This document shows positions 1 through 11,408 of a stretch of DNA of 64,000 bases, piece after piece. Origin of the DNA: Branchipolynoe longqiensis. Taxonomy: Eukaryota > Annelida > Polychaeta > Phyllodocida > Polynoidae. The stretch lies in assembly GCA_030323885.1 (NCBI GenBank), contig CM059193.1, forward strand, positions 92,753,990 through 92,817,989, read 5' to 3'. A model generated the notes under the pieces. It saw only the letters and a program-made list of their open reading frames with translations, did not search any database and was not told the origin of the DNA. The stretch's first letter is position 1; every line of letters begins with the position of its first letter. The position numbers were made by a program, and so were the translations under genes.

Positions 1-111
1 CACACACTACACCCAGCCCAGAGCAGCGCTGTAGGCGGAAATAGCTAGTACTAAACTGGTGCCCGTCTTGTTTGATGTCCAACTTGTAGAATTTCTAATT
101 GTTGTTTATTA

Positions 112-290
112 TCACTGCTTGTTGAAAAGGGGTGTGTGGGGATGGGTGGGTGTGTAGGATGGAGTTGTCTTCACTGCTTTTTGAAAAGGGGGGTGGGGTG
201 GGGGTGTAGGATGGAATTGTCTTCACTGCTTGTTGAAAAGGGGGGTATGGGTGGGGTGGGTGTGTAGGATGGAATTGTCTTCTTGAGGAT
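112..290. repeat. Short G-rich tandem repeat, 3 copies
   Basis: Three copies begin with tcactgctt at 112, 171 and 222 and contain gaaaagggg, G-rich spacer and taggatggaattgtct. The period is 51-59 bp. Nothing coding. Confidence 0.8.
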
Positions 291-1170
291 GTTTTCACGT
301 TGGGCTTATAGTTGATGTAAGTAGGTTGATATTGATGATTTTATTGATTAAAAACCTGTTTGGGCTGGTGGTGGTGGTGGTGGGCAGTTGGACATTTTTT
401 AATATTCAGTTTTTGTTGCTTAAGAAGGGTGGGGTATAGGGTGGAGTTGAAGTGATCTTGATGTTTTCATGTTGGGCTTATAGTTGATGTAAGTAGGTTG
501 ATATTGATTTGATTGATTAAATACCTGCTTGTGGTGGTGGTGGGCAGTTGGACATTTTTTAATATTAATATTTTGTTGTTTAAAGTTGTATAGTCCGATG
601 GTGTTGAGCTTCTGTAATTTGTCTGAGATAAATAGATTAACCTGACTGTTGTAATCGACCTTACTTTAGCTTCAAGTCCTGTTTATTTTAAACAGTTATG
701 TTTTGAGATATTTGAAGTGCAAACATGTCAAATTAGTTTTGGCAAGCTCACCAAAACTCTGACACTATAGGCTTTAGCAGTAACAGGTTCTATTAAATTG
801 CCTCAGTATTCCCTGCTATGTGGCAACAAATGCTTAATACATGAATCAGTATCTAAGTTACATATGTAGAATCAATTCCAGATAATTGTTTTGGTTTTGA
901 AAATTTGATGCTTCATCGGACGTTGCAGCTTTAAGGGTGGAGTTGAAGTGATCTTGATGTTTTCATGTTGGGGTTATAGTTGATGTAAGTAAGTTGATAT
1001 TGATGATTTGATTGATTAAAAACCTGCTCGGGGTGGTGAGCAGTTGGACATTTTTTTTAGAGGAATAGGGTATGGTTTTGAATGCATTTTCATTTTGTTG
1101 TAAGTGAGTTCATATTGATTCATTAAATACCTGCTTAGGGTGGTGGTCGTTGGATAGTTGGACATTTAAC
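290..1170. repeat. About 110-bp repeat, four copies, split by a MITE
   Basis: Copies at about 290-400, 468-575, 948-1056 and 1080-1170 share gttgatgtaagtaggttgat, a gattgattaaa stretch, acctgct and gcagttggacatttttt. An M1 MITE (580-934) sits between the second and third copies, so the array predates or was split by that insertion. Confidence 0.75.
580..934. mobile_element. M1 MITE
   Basis: The left end is TTAA followed by agttgtatagtccgatg, and the right end is catcggacgttgcagct followed by TTAA. These are inverted versions of the M1 terminal repeat (AGCTGCATAGTCCGATG). TTAA at both ends would fit a piggyBac-type target site, though a TA target is also possible. No transposase is present. 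Confidence 0.85.
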
Positions 1171-1248
1171 AAATTTATATTTGTAGACGGGTGGCTTGTT
1201 ATCTTAAGGATATTTTCATGCCTGGCTTTAGTTATGGTTAATGTAATA

Positions 1249-1650
1249 CCCCAGTCACACTATGCCTGTGTTTGCTTGCGATCGTTTCATGGCCACCTTA
1301 CGACCGGTTGGCGAGTGGTCAGCGACCACTCACCGACCATTTCGGGGGATTTTGGTCGCACATAAGTTGCAGCTGCTGCACTTGTGATCAGTGTGGTCGG
1401 CGAGTGATTGGTGACCACTCATGCCAGGAGTGTGAGAATTTTGGTCGCTGAGCAGTCTGTGGGCAGTCACCGAATCAGCGACCACCCCTTAACCATCGGT
1501 GACCGCCACACCAGGAGTATCAGAATTTTGGTCGCTGAGCGCTTGGTGACCGACCACTGACCGCGTCTTCGATTCAATGTCGCAAGGAGGTCGCCACCCA
1601 TTTGGTCGTACGGTGGTCGCAAGCGAACGCTGGCCATAGTGTGACTGGGG
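1249..1650. mobile_element. M2 MITE with CCCCAGTCACACTATG ends
   Basis: Inverted ends ccccagtcacactatg (1249) and catagtgtgactgggg (to 1650) continue as imperfect inverted repeats through gcttgcg/cgcaagc. The interior is built from short ggtcgccgagtgg / gaccactc repeats. It is non-autonomous, with no coding frame. A truncated relative lies at 41431-41588. Confidence 0.85.
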
Positions 1651-1738
1651 CTTAAGTAGCTTGATAGTGACTAATTAAATAGCTCAGTTGGATCCGACTA
1701 GAAGCACGTCCATGAAACTTAGATACTGGTGCACCAAT

Positions 1739-2093
1739 TGAAGCTGCATAGTACGATGAAGCATCAAATTTTCAAAACCAAAATAATTGTAAAGAATTGA
1801 TTCTACATTTTCTAGCTTAGATACTGACACACTTATTAAGCATGTGTTGCCAAATCGAAGGGAATACTAAGTCAATTTAATAGAACCTGTTACTGCTGAA
1901 GCCTGTGGTGTCCTAGTTTTGGCAAGCTTGACGAAACTAATTTGACATGTTTGCGCTTCAAATGTTTCAAAAGTTAGCCATTTAAAATCAGTTCCTTCAA
2001 ACTAAAGTACGGTGGATTGTAGCAATCAATTTTAAATATTTATCTCAGAAAAATGGCAGAACCCCCAAAACCATCAGATTGTGCAACACTAAA
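1739..2093. mobile_element. M1 MITE, diverged copy
   Basis: It starts aagctgcatagtacgatg and ends ccatcagattgtgcaac, in the opposite internal orientation to the copy at 580. The internal M1 landmarks are present: gaacctgttactgctgaagcc and gcttgacgaaactaatttgac. Confidence 0.75.
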
Positions 2094-2100
2094 CTTTTAT

Positions 2101-2333
2101 TGCTGAATATAACTTATAAGGAATGTAAAGTCAATTTAACCGAAGCTGTCCCTGTCGAAGCCAATGGTGTTTAGTATTTTGATATGTACGTCAAAATTAA
2201 ATTTGTACCCTTTCTTCAACTCTTAAAATTAATAGTTACTTTAAGCTAAAGTAAAATGAATCATAATTATCAACGTGAAATATGTATCCTTAAATAAAAG
2301 AAACGTAATGTTAAGATCATGGGTTATCCAACA
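2101..2333. mobile_element. M1-related fragment
   Basis: Internal M1 landmarks recur in a more decayed form (aaagtcaatttaaccgaagc, taagctaaagtaaaatgaat) directly after the previous copy. The terminal repeats are not clear. Confidence 0.5.
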
Positions 2334-3313
2334 TTGTTTTGTTATTGCTGGTTACAAAAAGGGGGGGGGGAGAGGAGAATGATTTTACTTTAAAGAAGAG
2401 GAGAATAAGAAACCCCCAAAAAAGGAGCTGCCCGTATTAATGTGATGGTGTAGAAACACTGAACTGTGTGTGCATTTTCCACTAATGGCTGCCGTTTCCG
2501 AATCAGATCACGTGACTCCAAATTGAAAGTTTATAGTTTTTACCGCGGTGTGCCGCACCGTACACAAAGTGCACATTTAAAGGACAGCCCAGACTACTCA
2601 AACTACCAGAGGCATGCCCCCCGGACACCAGCCGACTTACATGAGCATAGCCATGGCAGCCATACACCTGCAGGGTTTGCGATAGTCAGTGAGACGCTAC
2701 CAGCTCACCACGTTTGTGGTCTCGGTCTGTTATACTTATAGTGGGTTTTACTAGTTTTCGCTATCAAATATCTCCTATCCTAGCTATTTGGCAGTATTTC
2801 TAATCCAGGCTATGGTACAGTAGGTTGTAATAGTTTCCACGCCAGCTATTTGTCAATATTTGTAATCCAGGCTAATGTGCAGTGGATGATAATAGTTTTC
2901 ACACCAAATATCTCCGAGCCTAGTTATTTGTCAATATTTTAAACCCATGCTAAGTTTTATTGGGTTATAATAGTTTTTTTGTATTTTAAATGTGAGACAA
3001 ATTCAATACCAATGGACTTTAAAATAAATCTTCAACAACAAAAATGGCATCGTTTGTTGGGTAGGTGTCTGGCGGGCATGTATCTCTGGACGAAGTGATG
3101 GACCAATTGCTGGACTACAAATAAGCCGCAGTGCCCTGCGCGCCACCTGGTGTGTAAACAATGTGACGGCGCACGGTCGATCACGTGATCTATATTGGAT
3201 TACGCAACACCCGTAAACCCTAAACTCTTGCAATCTGATCGACCTGCCGATCTTCGCTTCTCGATCTCCGGCAGTATCGACTGGTTCCACCTGATAAAAA
3301 CGCTACAGACAGG
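2334..3313. other. Intergenic stretch, weak tandem repeat, no gene
   Basis: It starts with a G-run near 2360. From about 2740 to 2990, three loosely repeated units of 62-78 bp share ctatttg...caatattt...aatccaggcta...taatagttt. Short open frames here show no recognisable domain. Confidence 0.5.
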
Positions 3314-3631
3314 ACTGGGCGCGGTGGCCGAATCGGTAGAGCGCAGGCTTCCCATGCGGGAGATTGGGAGTCAATTCCTGGTCGAGTCTTACACAATTGA
3401 TACTTGTCACTTCTTAGCTTGACACTTGGCATTATTAGGATAGGGAAATGATTGGTTGGCTCAGTGTCTGGATAATGTGACTGAGTGAGATATCGGGCCA
3501 TGGTACTGGTGGTCTGGTCTCCCAGTGAGGCAGCACTATAAAGTTGCCATGAGTGCATGCTGTCACAATTTGCTATCTGTCCTAATATGACCTTATATGT
3601 TGCCAGGATGTAAAACTCCAACAAACAAACC
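3314..3631 (+). mobile_element. SINE-A (head R), near full length
   Basis: The tRNA-like head gcggtggccgaatcggtagag supplies an A-box-like motif. It is followed by a weak B box, the SINE-A body (ttaggatag..., gataatgtgactgagtg, cagcactataaag) and the tail ccttatatgttgccaggatgtaaaactccaacaaac. Confidence 0.85.
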
Positions 3632-4011
3632 ATTTGGTCACTTCTCATAAAGCTGCAACAAACGTTTTAATACGACAAGTTCGTTATTAATGTGGTTAGA
3701 ATAGAAGGCTGGAATGAGCTTGTATGCATTCGTCTGTCCTAGGGCTTTCTGGGGATACCAGTTTTGTATCTGTACGATGTGATCTAATAAAACTGTGGCA
3801 CATAAATGGTCATATTTCCATAGTTTTTGGACAATTTCTTGGCCAAAAGTAGCTTTAAATGTTTCCCTTTTAGATAACCCTGTAAGTAGGGCATTCAGAA
3901 AATATTTTCTTACCATTGCCTATGTCTCTGCCATTATTAACCCTCAAAATTAGGAGTTCAAGTCGACTGCCTGGATAATAATCAGCATTTTTGTGTTGGG
4001 GAATTTTTTAG

Positions 4012-5345
4012 CATAACCGTCCATCTGCAATGGTTTATAGGGGCATATTGGTGTAAACTATCAATAAATAACACTAACTGCACACACAACTTCATTGACA
4101 TGGTTGGTGCATTCCATATTGAGTGATAAAATTTGGATATTTTTATTAGCATTCATATAAGCATCTAAAACCTAATTTGGTGCAGATATGACCATAACTG
4201 TCCATCTTACACTCACATATGTGCTGTGGCATAGATTGTAAAGATTAGTGAAGGATATTCGATATGGCTAACTATCATTAGGTACCTTTTATAGTTGTCA
4301 AAGTTTAGATAGCTATTCCTATTTCCTTGGATCTGGTAGTGTTTTTACATTTCCCATAACTGTCCGTCGCCATAACTGTACGTCGACATAATACGGGTGT
4401 AGGTAGGGGTCAGTGTGGATGTAGGTGTAGGTGTGGGTAGGGATGTGGGTGTGAGTGTGGGTACCAGTGGGTGTGAGTGTGGGTACCAGACTGAGCTAGG
4501 AAGGAGAACACATCACGTGACCATCCACTGCCATAACCGTCCGTCGCCATAATACTGTGGGAGATGGGGTGTGGGTGTAGGTAGGGGTGTGAGTGTGGGT
4601 GTGTGATGTGGATGTAGGTGTGGGTAGAGATGTGGGTGTGGGTTCCAGTCTGACCCAGGAAGGAGACAATATCATGTGACCGTCCGTCACCATAACCATC
4701 CGAAGCCATAATACGGTGTGGGTAGGGGTGTGGGAGTGGCTAGGGGAGTGGGTGTGGGTGTCATTTTGAGTATGAATTTGTATTTTAAGCATTGTGTACA
4801 TGTTTTTGCATAACCGTACATCTCCCATTTTTCAAAACTAGAAAGATCAGCAGTAGGACCACAGTCCATGTTAAACTTTAACTACAGGTTGTGAACACTT
4901 TGAGAAATATTGTTACAGCAGATTTAAACTATTCAGTCTTGTGCTCAGTAATACTTTATATTACTAGAAATAAAATCCACCATCTCCCATTGGTTTTTGC
5001 CCCCAGAATTAAAGTGCTGCGACAATATATTAAAGTAAAGTGATTTGTTGGTGCCTATAGTATAGTTTAACATGTTCCAACACTGTGTTTATTTATTTTA
5101 ACTAGGAATGTGTATTTTTTTGTATACTTTACAGGTTATTTGCATAACCATCCGTCTCCCCTTTTAAATGATAGAACTATTTGTACGATGACCATTGTGC
5201 CTTCTGGAATATACCTATGTGATGTAGACACTGTGTGTGATTGTCATAACAAATGTTAAAACTAAATGTGTTTACTCAGTGTCCTTATAACTATTTACTA
5301 TATATTAATTACTGGAAATATGAATGCCCATAACCGTCCGTCTGC
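4012..5345. repeat. Degenerate array marked by CATAACCGTCCGTC every ~170 bp
   Basis: The phrase cataaccgtccgtc or a close variant starts at 4012, 4193, 4355, 4532, 4691, 4809, 5143 and 5329. Most spacings are 159-186 bp, and 334 is about twice that. A unit copy also lies at 7249-7335 and an inverted phrase near 5690. Sequence between phrases is mostly diverged. GT-rich and TGGG-rich DNA fills 4390-4770. Confidence 0.65.
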
Positions 5346-6077
5346 AATAATAAAATGGTTACCCCCAAAAAGTGCTTCATGCTAAGAGAATAAAGTTTAT
5401 ATTTCTGAAAAGATCAATATTGTGGCATATAATTGCATGTTTTTTATAAGGAAAATCTGCTATTACCTATAAATTGGAGCAACTATTACATAGTTAGTAG
5501 AACAAACAGCATAGTTGTGGGTGGTACAGATAATTTCAGTCCTTTGCCATGAAATAAAAATGTAAATGTAAGAAATATTTCTGACATATTTACATTGACA
5601 AATATGTTGAACATGTATATAAATTAAGAAATATTAGGTTAACGGGTATTAACTAGGCATATCTATGGCTTAAGTCTATGGAAATGTGTGCAGACGGACG
5701 ACGGTTATGGTCAGTAAGGAACCTTATTCTTCAAATAGTCACAAAATGGTCAATTTTTAGAGTTAACTTCCCAAATTCTGTCACTAATGTACCAATATGT
5801 GCTGAATAGAGTCAGCTTAGATCTGAAATGATATAAGGAATTCCTGGAATACCCCCTCAGAACTCTAAATGTTGCAGTTTGATGAGAATAGACCATATGA
5901 TGGTGTTTCTCTACTGACCATTGTTGTGTCAGAAGGACCGGTAGGTGGCAGCATGTTAGACTAGGGAGTCCCAATAGTGGACTGACATCATCATCATCAT
6001 TATGCTGTCGGTCGCGATGCGACAAAGACTGCTTTCATTACTTGACTGCCGCTCTCCATTTAGCTCTCTTCTGTGAG
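5346..6077. other. Intergenic, no gene seen
   Basis: AT-rich DNA with an inverted copy of the cataaccgtccgtc phrase at about 5690-5712. No coding or transposon ends recognised. Confidence 0.4.
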
Positions 6078-6351
6078 ATGTCACATCATGAAGGCATGTA
6101 GCTTTTTCACCTGTCGTCTGTACACTGTCCAGGCCTCGGATCCGTATAGTAGGGTGGATTGCACGGTAGATCTTGCCTTTGACCCAAATGGACACATAGT
6201 GGTTGTTCCAGAGTCTCTGGCGTAGTCGGCCAAAAGATGCGCTATCCTTGGCCATCCTCCTCTGTGTTTCAGCATCAATGCGTCCATCACTTGATATAGT
6301 GGTTCCGAGGTAGGTGAATTCCGGAACAGAGTTCAGCTTGTTTCCGTCCAT
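6078..6351 (-). pseudogene. Broken non-LTR retrotransposon reverse-transcriptase tail
   Basis: On the minus strand one frame reads FTYLGTTISSDGRIDAETQR and then FGRLRQRLWNNHYVSIWVKG. A second frame continues with STLLYGSEAWTVYRRQVKK. This YLGTxIS...LLYGSEAWT arrangement is the C-terminal side of reverse transcriptases of RTE-like LINEs; the clade is a guess. A frameshift separates the halves at about 6160. A stop after HAFMM looks like CGA decayed to TGA. The 5' part of the element is missing beyond about 6360. Confidence 0.8.
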
Positions 6352-7164
6352 TTCATGAAAGCTGCCTGCAAAAGTGTTGGAAGTGCTGCTGGCTTTTGCA
6401 GGTTACTAGAGGCACTCTCTCAGGGAGCAAATAGAGGTTTCACACCGGCAAGAACATGTCAAGACAGGCGCAAAAATATTTGTTCCTGCAGTGGCTGGTC
6501 GGCAGATGTTGGGTGTTCCATACATCAACCGCCCTTAATGCTGCCACAGTGACATGGTTTTCTGTTTATGGTTTGCTCCCTTAGCCTTCGGTTCTGTCAA
6601 GAACCTGTACCACAAGGCAGTGGTTTACAACTCTGCAGGGCAGGGGCATCAAACTCCCTGAGGTATTGCTATACCTGCAATACCTGCATACCCCACACTA
6701 GAGGTTATATATAGCACCCAGAAACGCAGTTGTAGGTCACTTTCCCTGCAGACGGTGCAATAAACTGGGGGCCGACGCTTGGATTGAAGCCGATTTGTGG
6801 TGGGTTGTCGGTTTGTTTGTAGAAGAATTAGCGGTCCTTCACACTAGATCTTGTTGAGATTTCCATAATCTGAATATTGCCTTCAAATTGAATGAATGTG
6901 TGTGTAAGGAAGATATTTTAAGTTCGATTTTTAAACATACATTTTCTTTATGCTGCTGTTCTGCCGATCCTTGAAAGTGAAGGAAAATGAGCTCGCAGCA
7001 AGGGGGTGGGGGTCATTGTTTTGAATCTCGACTGGGTTAAACCAGCTTACAGCGTTGAAACTTGTCGTTACCTGAGCCTGACCCTCGGCATTACAGTGTT
7101 TCAAAAAGTTGTGAAATAGGAGTTTGAATTGTAAAAGTAGAAGTTGCAGATGTGGTGCCTTAAG
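6352..7164. other. Intergenic, no gene seen
   Basis: No recognisable domain or repeat end was found. The left edge borders the LINE fragment and may contain decayed LINE sequence. Confidence 0.4.
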
Positions 7165-7165
7165 C

Positions 7166-7686
7166 TAGGATTCCTTACATGCGGTATGCGAACGGGATGA
7201 TCCCTTTCACGCGGCATGTGGCCGTCCGTCTCACATGGGGGTTGCTATGTTTATAATTGCCAAAGTATAGATAACTATTCCTATTTCTGTGGATCTGGTA
7301 GCATTGTTACCTATCCCATAACCGTCTGTCTCCCGATGTCGATATATATATATACGCTATATATATGTAAAAAATCTTTTATTTTAATTCAATTTTTGGA
7401 TTGGCTTTTACAGGGTTATGTACCTGGACTGTGCATATATATATTTCCCATCCGCACCCCTCTATGCCTGTGTGTGACAGTTCCGTAATGATCAGTCGCC
7501 TCCCCTCGTCTAAAACTAATGGACACATGCGACTGATGGTTTCTATTCGCGTGCCGCACAGATGGCTACATGGACCGATCGAGTTGCCACATTCGCATTC
7601 GCATACCGCGTGTAAGGAATGTAGCCCATTGACTTCAAGGCGTTTGGATTTTTTTCCGCATTCGTATGCCGCGTGTAAGGAATCTT
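7166..7686. mobile_element. M5 MITE, compound
   Basis: The left end ctaggattccttacatgcgg tatgcg is inverted at the right as cgtatgccgcgtgtaagg aatcttag (to 7686). A second right-type end lies at about 7600-7622 (gcataccgcgtgtaagg), suggesting one copy inside or next to another. The interior holds the ~170-bp phrase unit at 7249-7335. Confidence 0.65.
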
Positions 7687-7869
7687 AGCTGTAGGCACGG
7701 TGGCACACGCCACATTTTGGAGCATACAGTCTATATTGTGGAAAAAAGTCCAGGTCGCAGGTGAGCATGCTAGTGGTGTGCGTGGGCTCATTTTGAAAAC
7801 ACTGCTATATTACTACTAATATCAGGATGTGAAAGGACTTACTTTGCTCAGTATTGAGATTTTTTTACT

Positions 7870-8003
7870 TAGTGGGATATGAGCTCATGGTGCTTGGTGG
7901 TAGTCACCCAGTGGGGCAGCATTATAAAGTCGCCATCACCTTGCACTGTCTCAAGTTTGTATCCGCCCTTGGATGTTGCTGGGATGTGAAACATAAACAA
8001 ACC
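7870..8003 (+). mobile_element. SINE-A 3' fragment
   Basis: It begins in the body (tagtgggatatgagctcatgg) and runs through cagcattataaagtcgccat to ggatgttgctgggatgtgaaacataaacaaac. The head and first half are missing. Confidence 0.8.
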
Positions 8004-8446
8004 CAACACAACTGCAGTACTGGTCGTTGTGCATCTAATATGCTGTATTTTGAGAATTATTTTCATATCCACTGTGCCAGATCGGTCAACGATTCTAATT
8101 TCCGCGGAATCTTCCCGATTTTCAGGGCTCTGATTCCACTTATAATCAGTGAAAACACATATTTTCCAACAAAATTCAGAATATTTCATTCTTATTGTTT
8201 ATCTAGTCAAGATGGGTTAAAACATTAAAAAAATCTTCAATAAAAATACATAAAAAAACGATGAGGGGTCAACAACAAAAAAATGGGGGGGGGGTGTCTA
8301 TTTTCCAATATCGATGAGCCCCTTTCAAGATGGCGGTTGGCACCGGGTGCAATAGCTGAAAGCCTGATCCGAGAACCGCATTATATGGCGGTGATTCACG
8401 TCAGCAAGGATGACAGATCTCCGCCTTTTCGCTAAATTCTGCGGAT

Positions 8447-8795
8447 TTAACTCCCTCTCCCTCTCCCTCTCCCTCTCCCTCTCCCTGTCCCTCTCCCTCT
8501 CCCTCTCCCTCTCTCTCTCCCTCTCTCTCCCTCTCCCTCTCTCCCTCTCACTCTCCCTCTCCCTCCCACTCTCCCTCTCTCTCTCCCCTTCTACCTCTCC
8601 CCGTCTCTCTCTCTCCCTCTCCCTCTTCCTCCCTCTCTCTCCCTCTCTCTCTCCCTCTCCCATTCTCCCGCTCCCGCCCCCTTCTCCCTCTCCCCTTCTC
8701 CATTTCTCCTTCTCTGTCTCTCCCCTTCTCCCTCTCCCCCTCTCCATTTCTCCTTCTCCCTCCCCCTCCCCTTCCCCCTCCTCTCCTACCCCCGC
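8447..8795. repeat. Polypyrimidine CCCTCT microsatellite
   Basis: About 350 bp of almost pure C/T, built from ctccct and ctctct, with one strand entirely purine. It creates long stop-free frames on both strands that are not genes. It has mirror symmetry suited to triplex formation. Confidence 0.95.
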
Positions 8796-8799
8796 GACA

Positions 8800-9279
8800 A
8801 AGCGGCGTCCCCTCATAACCTTATAACATTCTTGGGCAATTCATCGGAAATCAGATTTCCGCTTTTTTTGTCTGTGTGTTCTACTTCTGTGAGACTTTGA
8901 TCCCTTTAAGTTAATGTCAGTCACTGGTTCTGAGAACCTACAAGCACCAGGCCATGGGCCTATCTCAAATGTACGGAGCCATCTTCTTGTGTCGATCAAT
9001 CCTTCGCTAACAAAAATAAATCAAATAAATGTTGAAATGTGAGCAAATTTATATACAGGGCTCTGAAGGGCTAATTCTGTCTCGGGGTTGTTGACTTATG
9101 CGTAAGTTTTTTCGGGAGTCACTTGTTAAAAAAAACTGAGTCATGAGTTAATTTAACATTTGTCGGGATCATTTCTATGTGTATTACAGCAAATATTGTA
9201 TTGTAAATGTCTAATTAGACATGGATGCAACTTTTAAAATTATTTAAATAATATCCCTCCCCGCCCCCACAATCTAATG
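8800..9279. other. Intergenic, no gene seen
   Basis: AT-rich unique-looking DNA between the polypyrimidine tract and an M3 MITE. No recognised feature. Confidence 0.4.
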
Positions 9280-9835
9280 TCCCGGTCACATACACGTTAG
9301 TGGACCTAGTTGAACGTAGTGGAGGCTAACATAGCTGAACGTAGTGCAACATAACGTCGTCCGTACTGCTCTGTGATGAGAACATAAGAATGTGTGTGGG
9401 CCGTGAGTTCCGATTTAAGTTTTGGACATGTTCAAAAGAGAGGTACGTTTGAGGCAGACGTAGCCTCCGTGATGATAACGTACTCTAGCGTACTTCTTAA
9501 TGTACTCTAGCATACTTTGACCTGCACAAAACCTTGGCCGTTCTGCCGTGGTCACATAGCCGTTAGTGGACGAAGTTGAACCTATTTGAACATAGTGGAG
9601 GGTAATGTAGATCAACGTAGTTCAACATAGTTCAACGTAGTTGGACGTACTGGGATCCATACCGTATCGTACCGGGATCCATACCGCAACATATTTATCC
9701 ATATTATTAGGTGGGTCATCAACCAAAACCTGCTGTACCTTAACGTAGTTTAACGTAGTGATAGCACATTTGACCCACATTAATATATCCTATGTACAAC
9801 TACATCCACTAACGTGTATATATATATGACCGGGG
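9280..9835. mobile_element. M3 MITE with GGTCAC...ACACGTTAGTGGA ends
   Basis: The left end cccggtcacatacacgttag continues tggac. The right end is ccactaacgtgt, a TA run, then tgaccgggg. The interior is full of short gttgaacgtagt repeats. No transposase. Confidence 0.8.
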
Positions 9836-9840
9836 CATAA

Positions 9841-10167
9841 TACAGGGATGAAAGATCTCCACGATTTCGCAGATTTCCATGATTTTTTATATTAACCGAT
9901 TAATGTTCAACAAAATGCCATAGATTTGAATTCTGTTATGACCTTAGGTGTTGCTAGAACAAGAATCGGTTAGTTATGGACGATAATATAGGCACAACAA
10001 GGACTGTTGAAACCTGCCTTCCCTCATTTTCTTGCGATTCCCTGACCGTGCTAATCCTGTGATGGGGGTTGGGGGGGTTGGGGGGGATCCGCGTTTTCGC
10101 CGAAATTGGCTGTTGGGGTAATAACCTCGACTTGATTTGCGGGATTCTTGCTGTAGCCCACTTTCAT
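9841..10167. mobile_element. M7 MITE with CAGGGATGAAAG ends
   Basis: The left end is cagggatgaaagatc and the right end is cactttcatccccg. The same left sequence, followed by a gatttcg...gatttccatg stretch, recurs at 57002. Right-end copies occur at 57426-57439 and 59860-59873. Confidence 0.6.
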
Positions 10168-10216
10168 CCCCGAATATACAGAAGTCATCATAGAGCCCTA
10201 TGATGACAGTCACGGT

Positions 10217-10362
10217 GGACCAGACGGGGTGGCCGAATGAGTAGAGCGTCCGTCTCCTGTTTTGGGAGATTGGGAGATCCGAACCCATGAGTTTGTGGGT
10301 TCGAATCCTGGTCGAGTCAAAGCAATGACTTAAAAAATTGATGCTTGTCGCTTCCTAGCCAA
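10217..10362 (+). mobile_element. SINE-A (head L), 5' half
   Basis: The head gaccagacggggtggccgaa tgagtagagcg is followed by two T-arm-like motifs (gatccgaaccc, gggttcgaatcc) and the start of the body (aattgatgcttgtcgcttcc tagcc). It then diverges. Confidence 0.8.
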
Positions 10363-10461
10363 CATGCTCGCTAGGTGGTCCGGATGGTGGACTGTTCCAC
10401 CCATTGCTTGCAGGCACCCCCACGGAGGCGGTTACTTGTCACCCGGCCGTACGGTGGCAGA

Positions 10462-10565
10462 TCACTCTATTCCAGATCTAGGTGGAATAAACTAGGATGG
10501 CATTCTGAAACTACTCTAGAACTAGGTGGAATAAACTAGGAATGGCATTCTGCAACTCTACTCCA
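10462..10565. repeat. Short tandem repeat flanking M9
   Basis: Two units of about 48 bp share aggtggaataaactagga and atggcattctg. A third unit lies on the other side of the M9 element at 11268-11310, so M9 split this array. Confidence 0.7.
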
Positions 10566-11267
10566 GGGGCCGTATGCACCAATCGGTGATAGGCTTAGCC
10601 GGAGTTAGGGCGCTAGCTCCGGTTAGCTACCTCAGGGTAGTGGTGGGTTGGAGAAATAGGTCAAAACTAACCGTGAGTTTATTTATAGATTTGGGAATTC
10701 CCTCGAGTCGAAAATATGAATAACGCCGCCAATGGGGCGGCGGCGTTAATATCGGTTCGAATTTAGGGTTAAATTGATAAGATTTCACTTATTGCGTATG
10801 TAATTCTGTTAAATATGACAACATTGAATAGATTTGGGTGTAATATATTGCCACCGATGTGACAGCGGCCATTTTTAGTTGACGTTCGACAGTATGGATA
10901 TCCACGTCGACGCGGCGGCGGCGATTTGTTTACTTTACATTCGTCGATTCGACAATATGAATAACGCTGCCAATGCGGCGCTGGAGTTAATATCGGTTCG
11001 AATTTAGGGTTAATTTGATCAAATTTCACTTATTGAGTATGTAATTCTGTTAAATATGATAGCATTGAATAGATTGAGACCCACACACGCACACTAACTG
11101 GCGCGGCTAGCAGTTAAACCTGATTTGAAAGTGGGGTACCTTAGCCTAGGCTACGGTCGGCGGCTAGCGCTGGCACCGATTGATGCATACAGATTTTCCA
11201 CATTTATCCGTGTGGAGATAGCCAAACCGCGGTTAAGGCCCTAACTCCGATTGGTGCATACGGCCCC
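10566..11267. mobile_element. M9 MITE with GGGGCCGTATGCACCAATCGG ends
   Basis: The left terminal ggggccgtatgcaccaatcg has an inverted match at the right (cgattggtgcatacggcccc), with further inverted similarity in ggagttaggg/ccctaactcc. Inside, about 130 bp is directly repeated with a 241-bp offset (starting atatgaataacgc at 10714 and 10955). It is 702 bp with no coding frame. Confidence 0.85.
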
Positions 11268-11393
11268 AGACCTAGGCGGAATAAATTAGGATGGCATTCT
11301 GAAGACTTGAAGCAACTACAGCACATCATTCCTTATTCAATGGTAAATGGAATTTAAGCGATCCAGTACAATTACATGATTTCAGATGCTTTT

Positions 11394-11408
11394 CACCCGA
11401 ACTGCCGA
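11394..11408. repeat. Target-site duplication, left copy
   Basis: CACCCGAACTGCCGA precedes the SINE head and matches 11735-11749 with one difference. The length fits LINE-assisted retroposition. Confidence 0.9.

Noticed and set aside
3314..3390. Possible functional tRNA gene
   Set aside because: The A and B boxes belong to a SINE-A head with a full SINE body and tail. No intact cloverleaf acceptor stem is seen here or at other heads.
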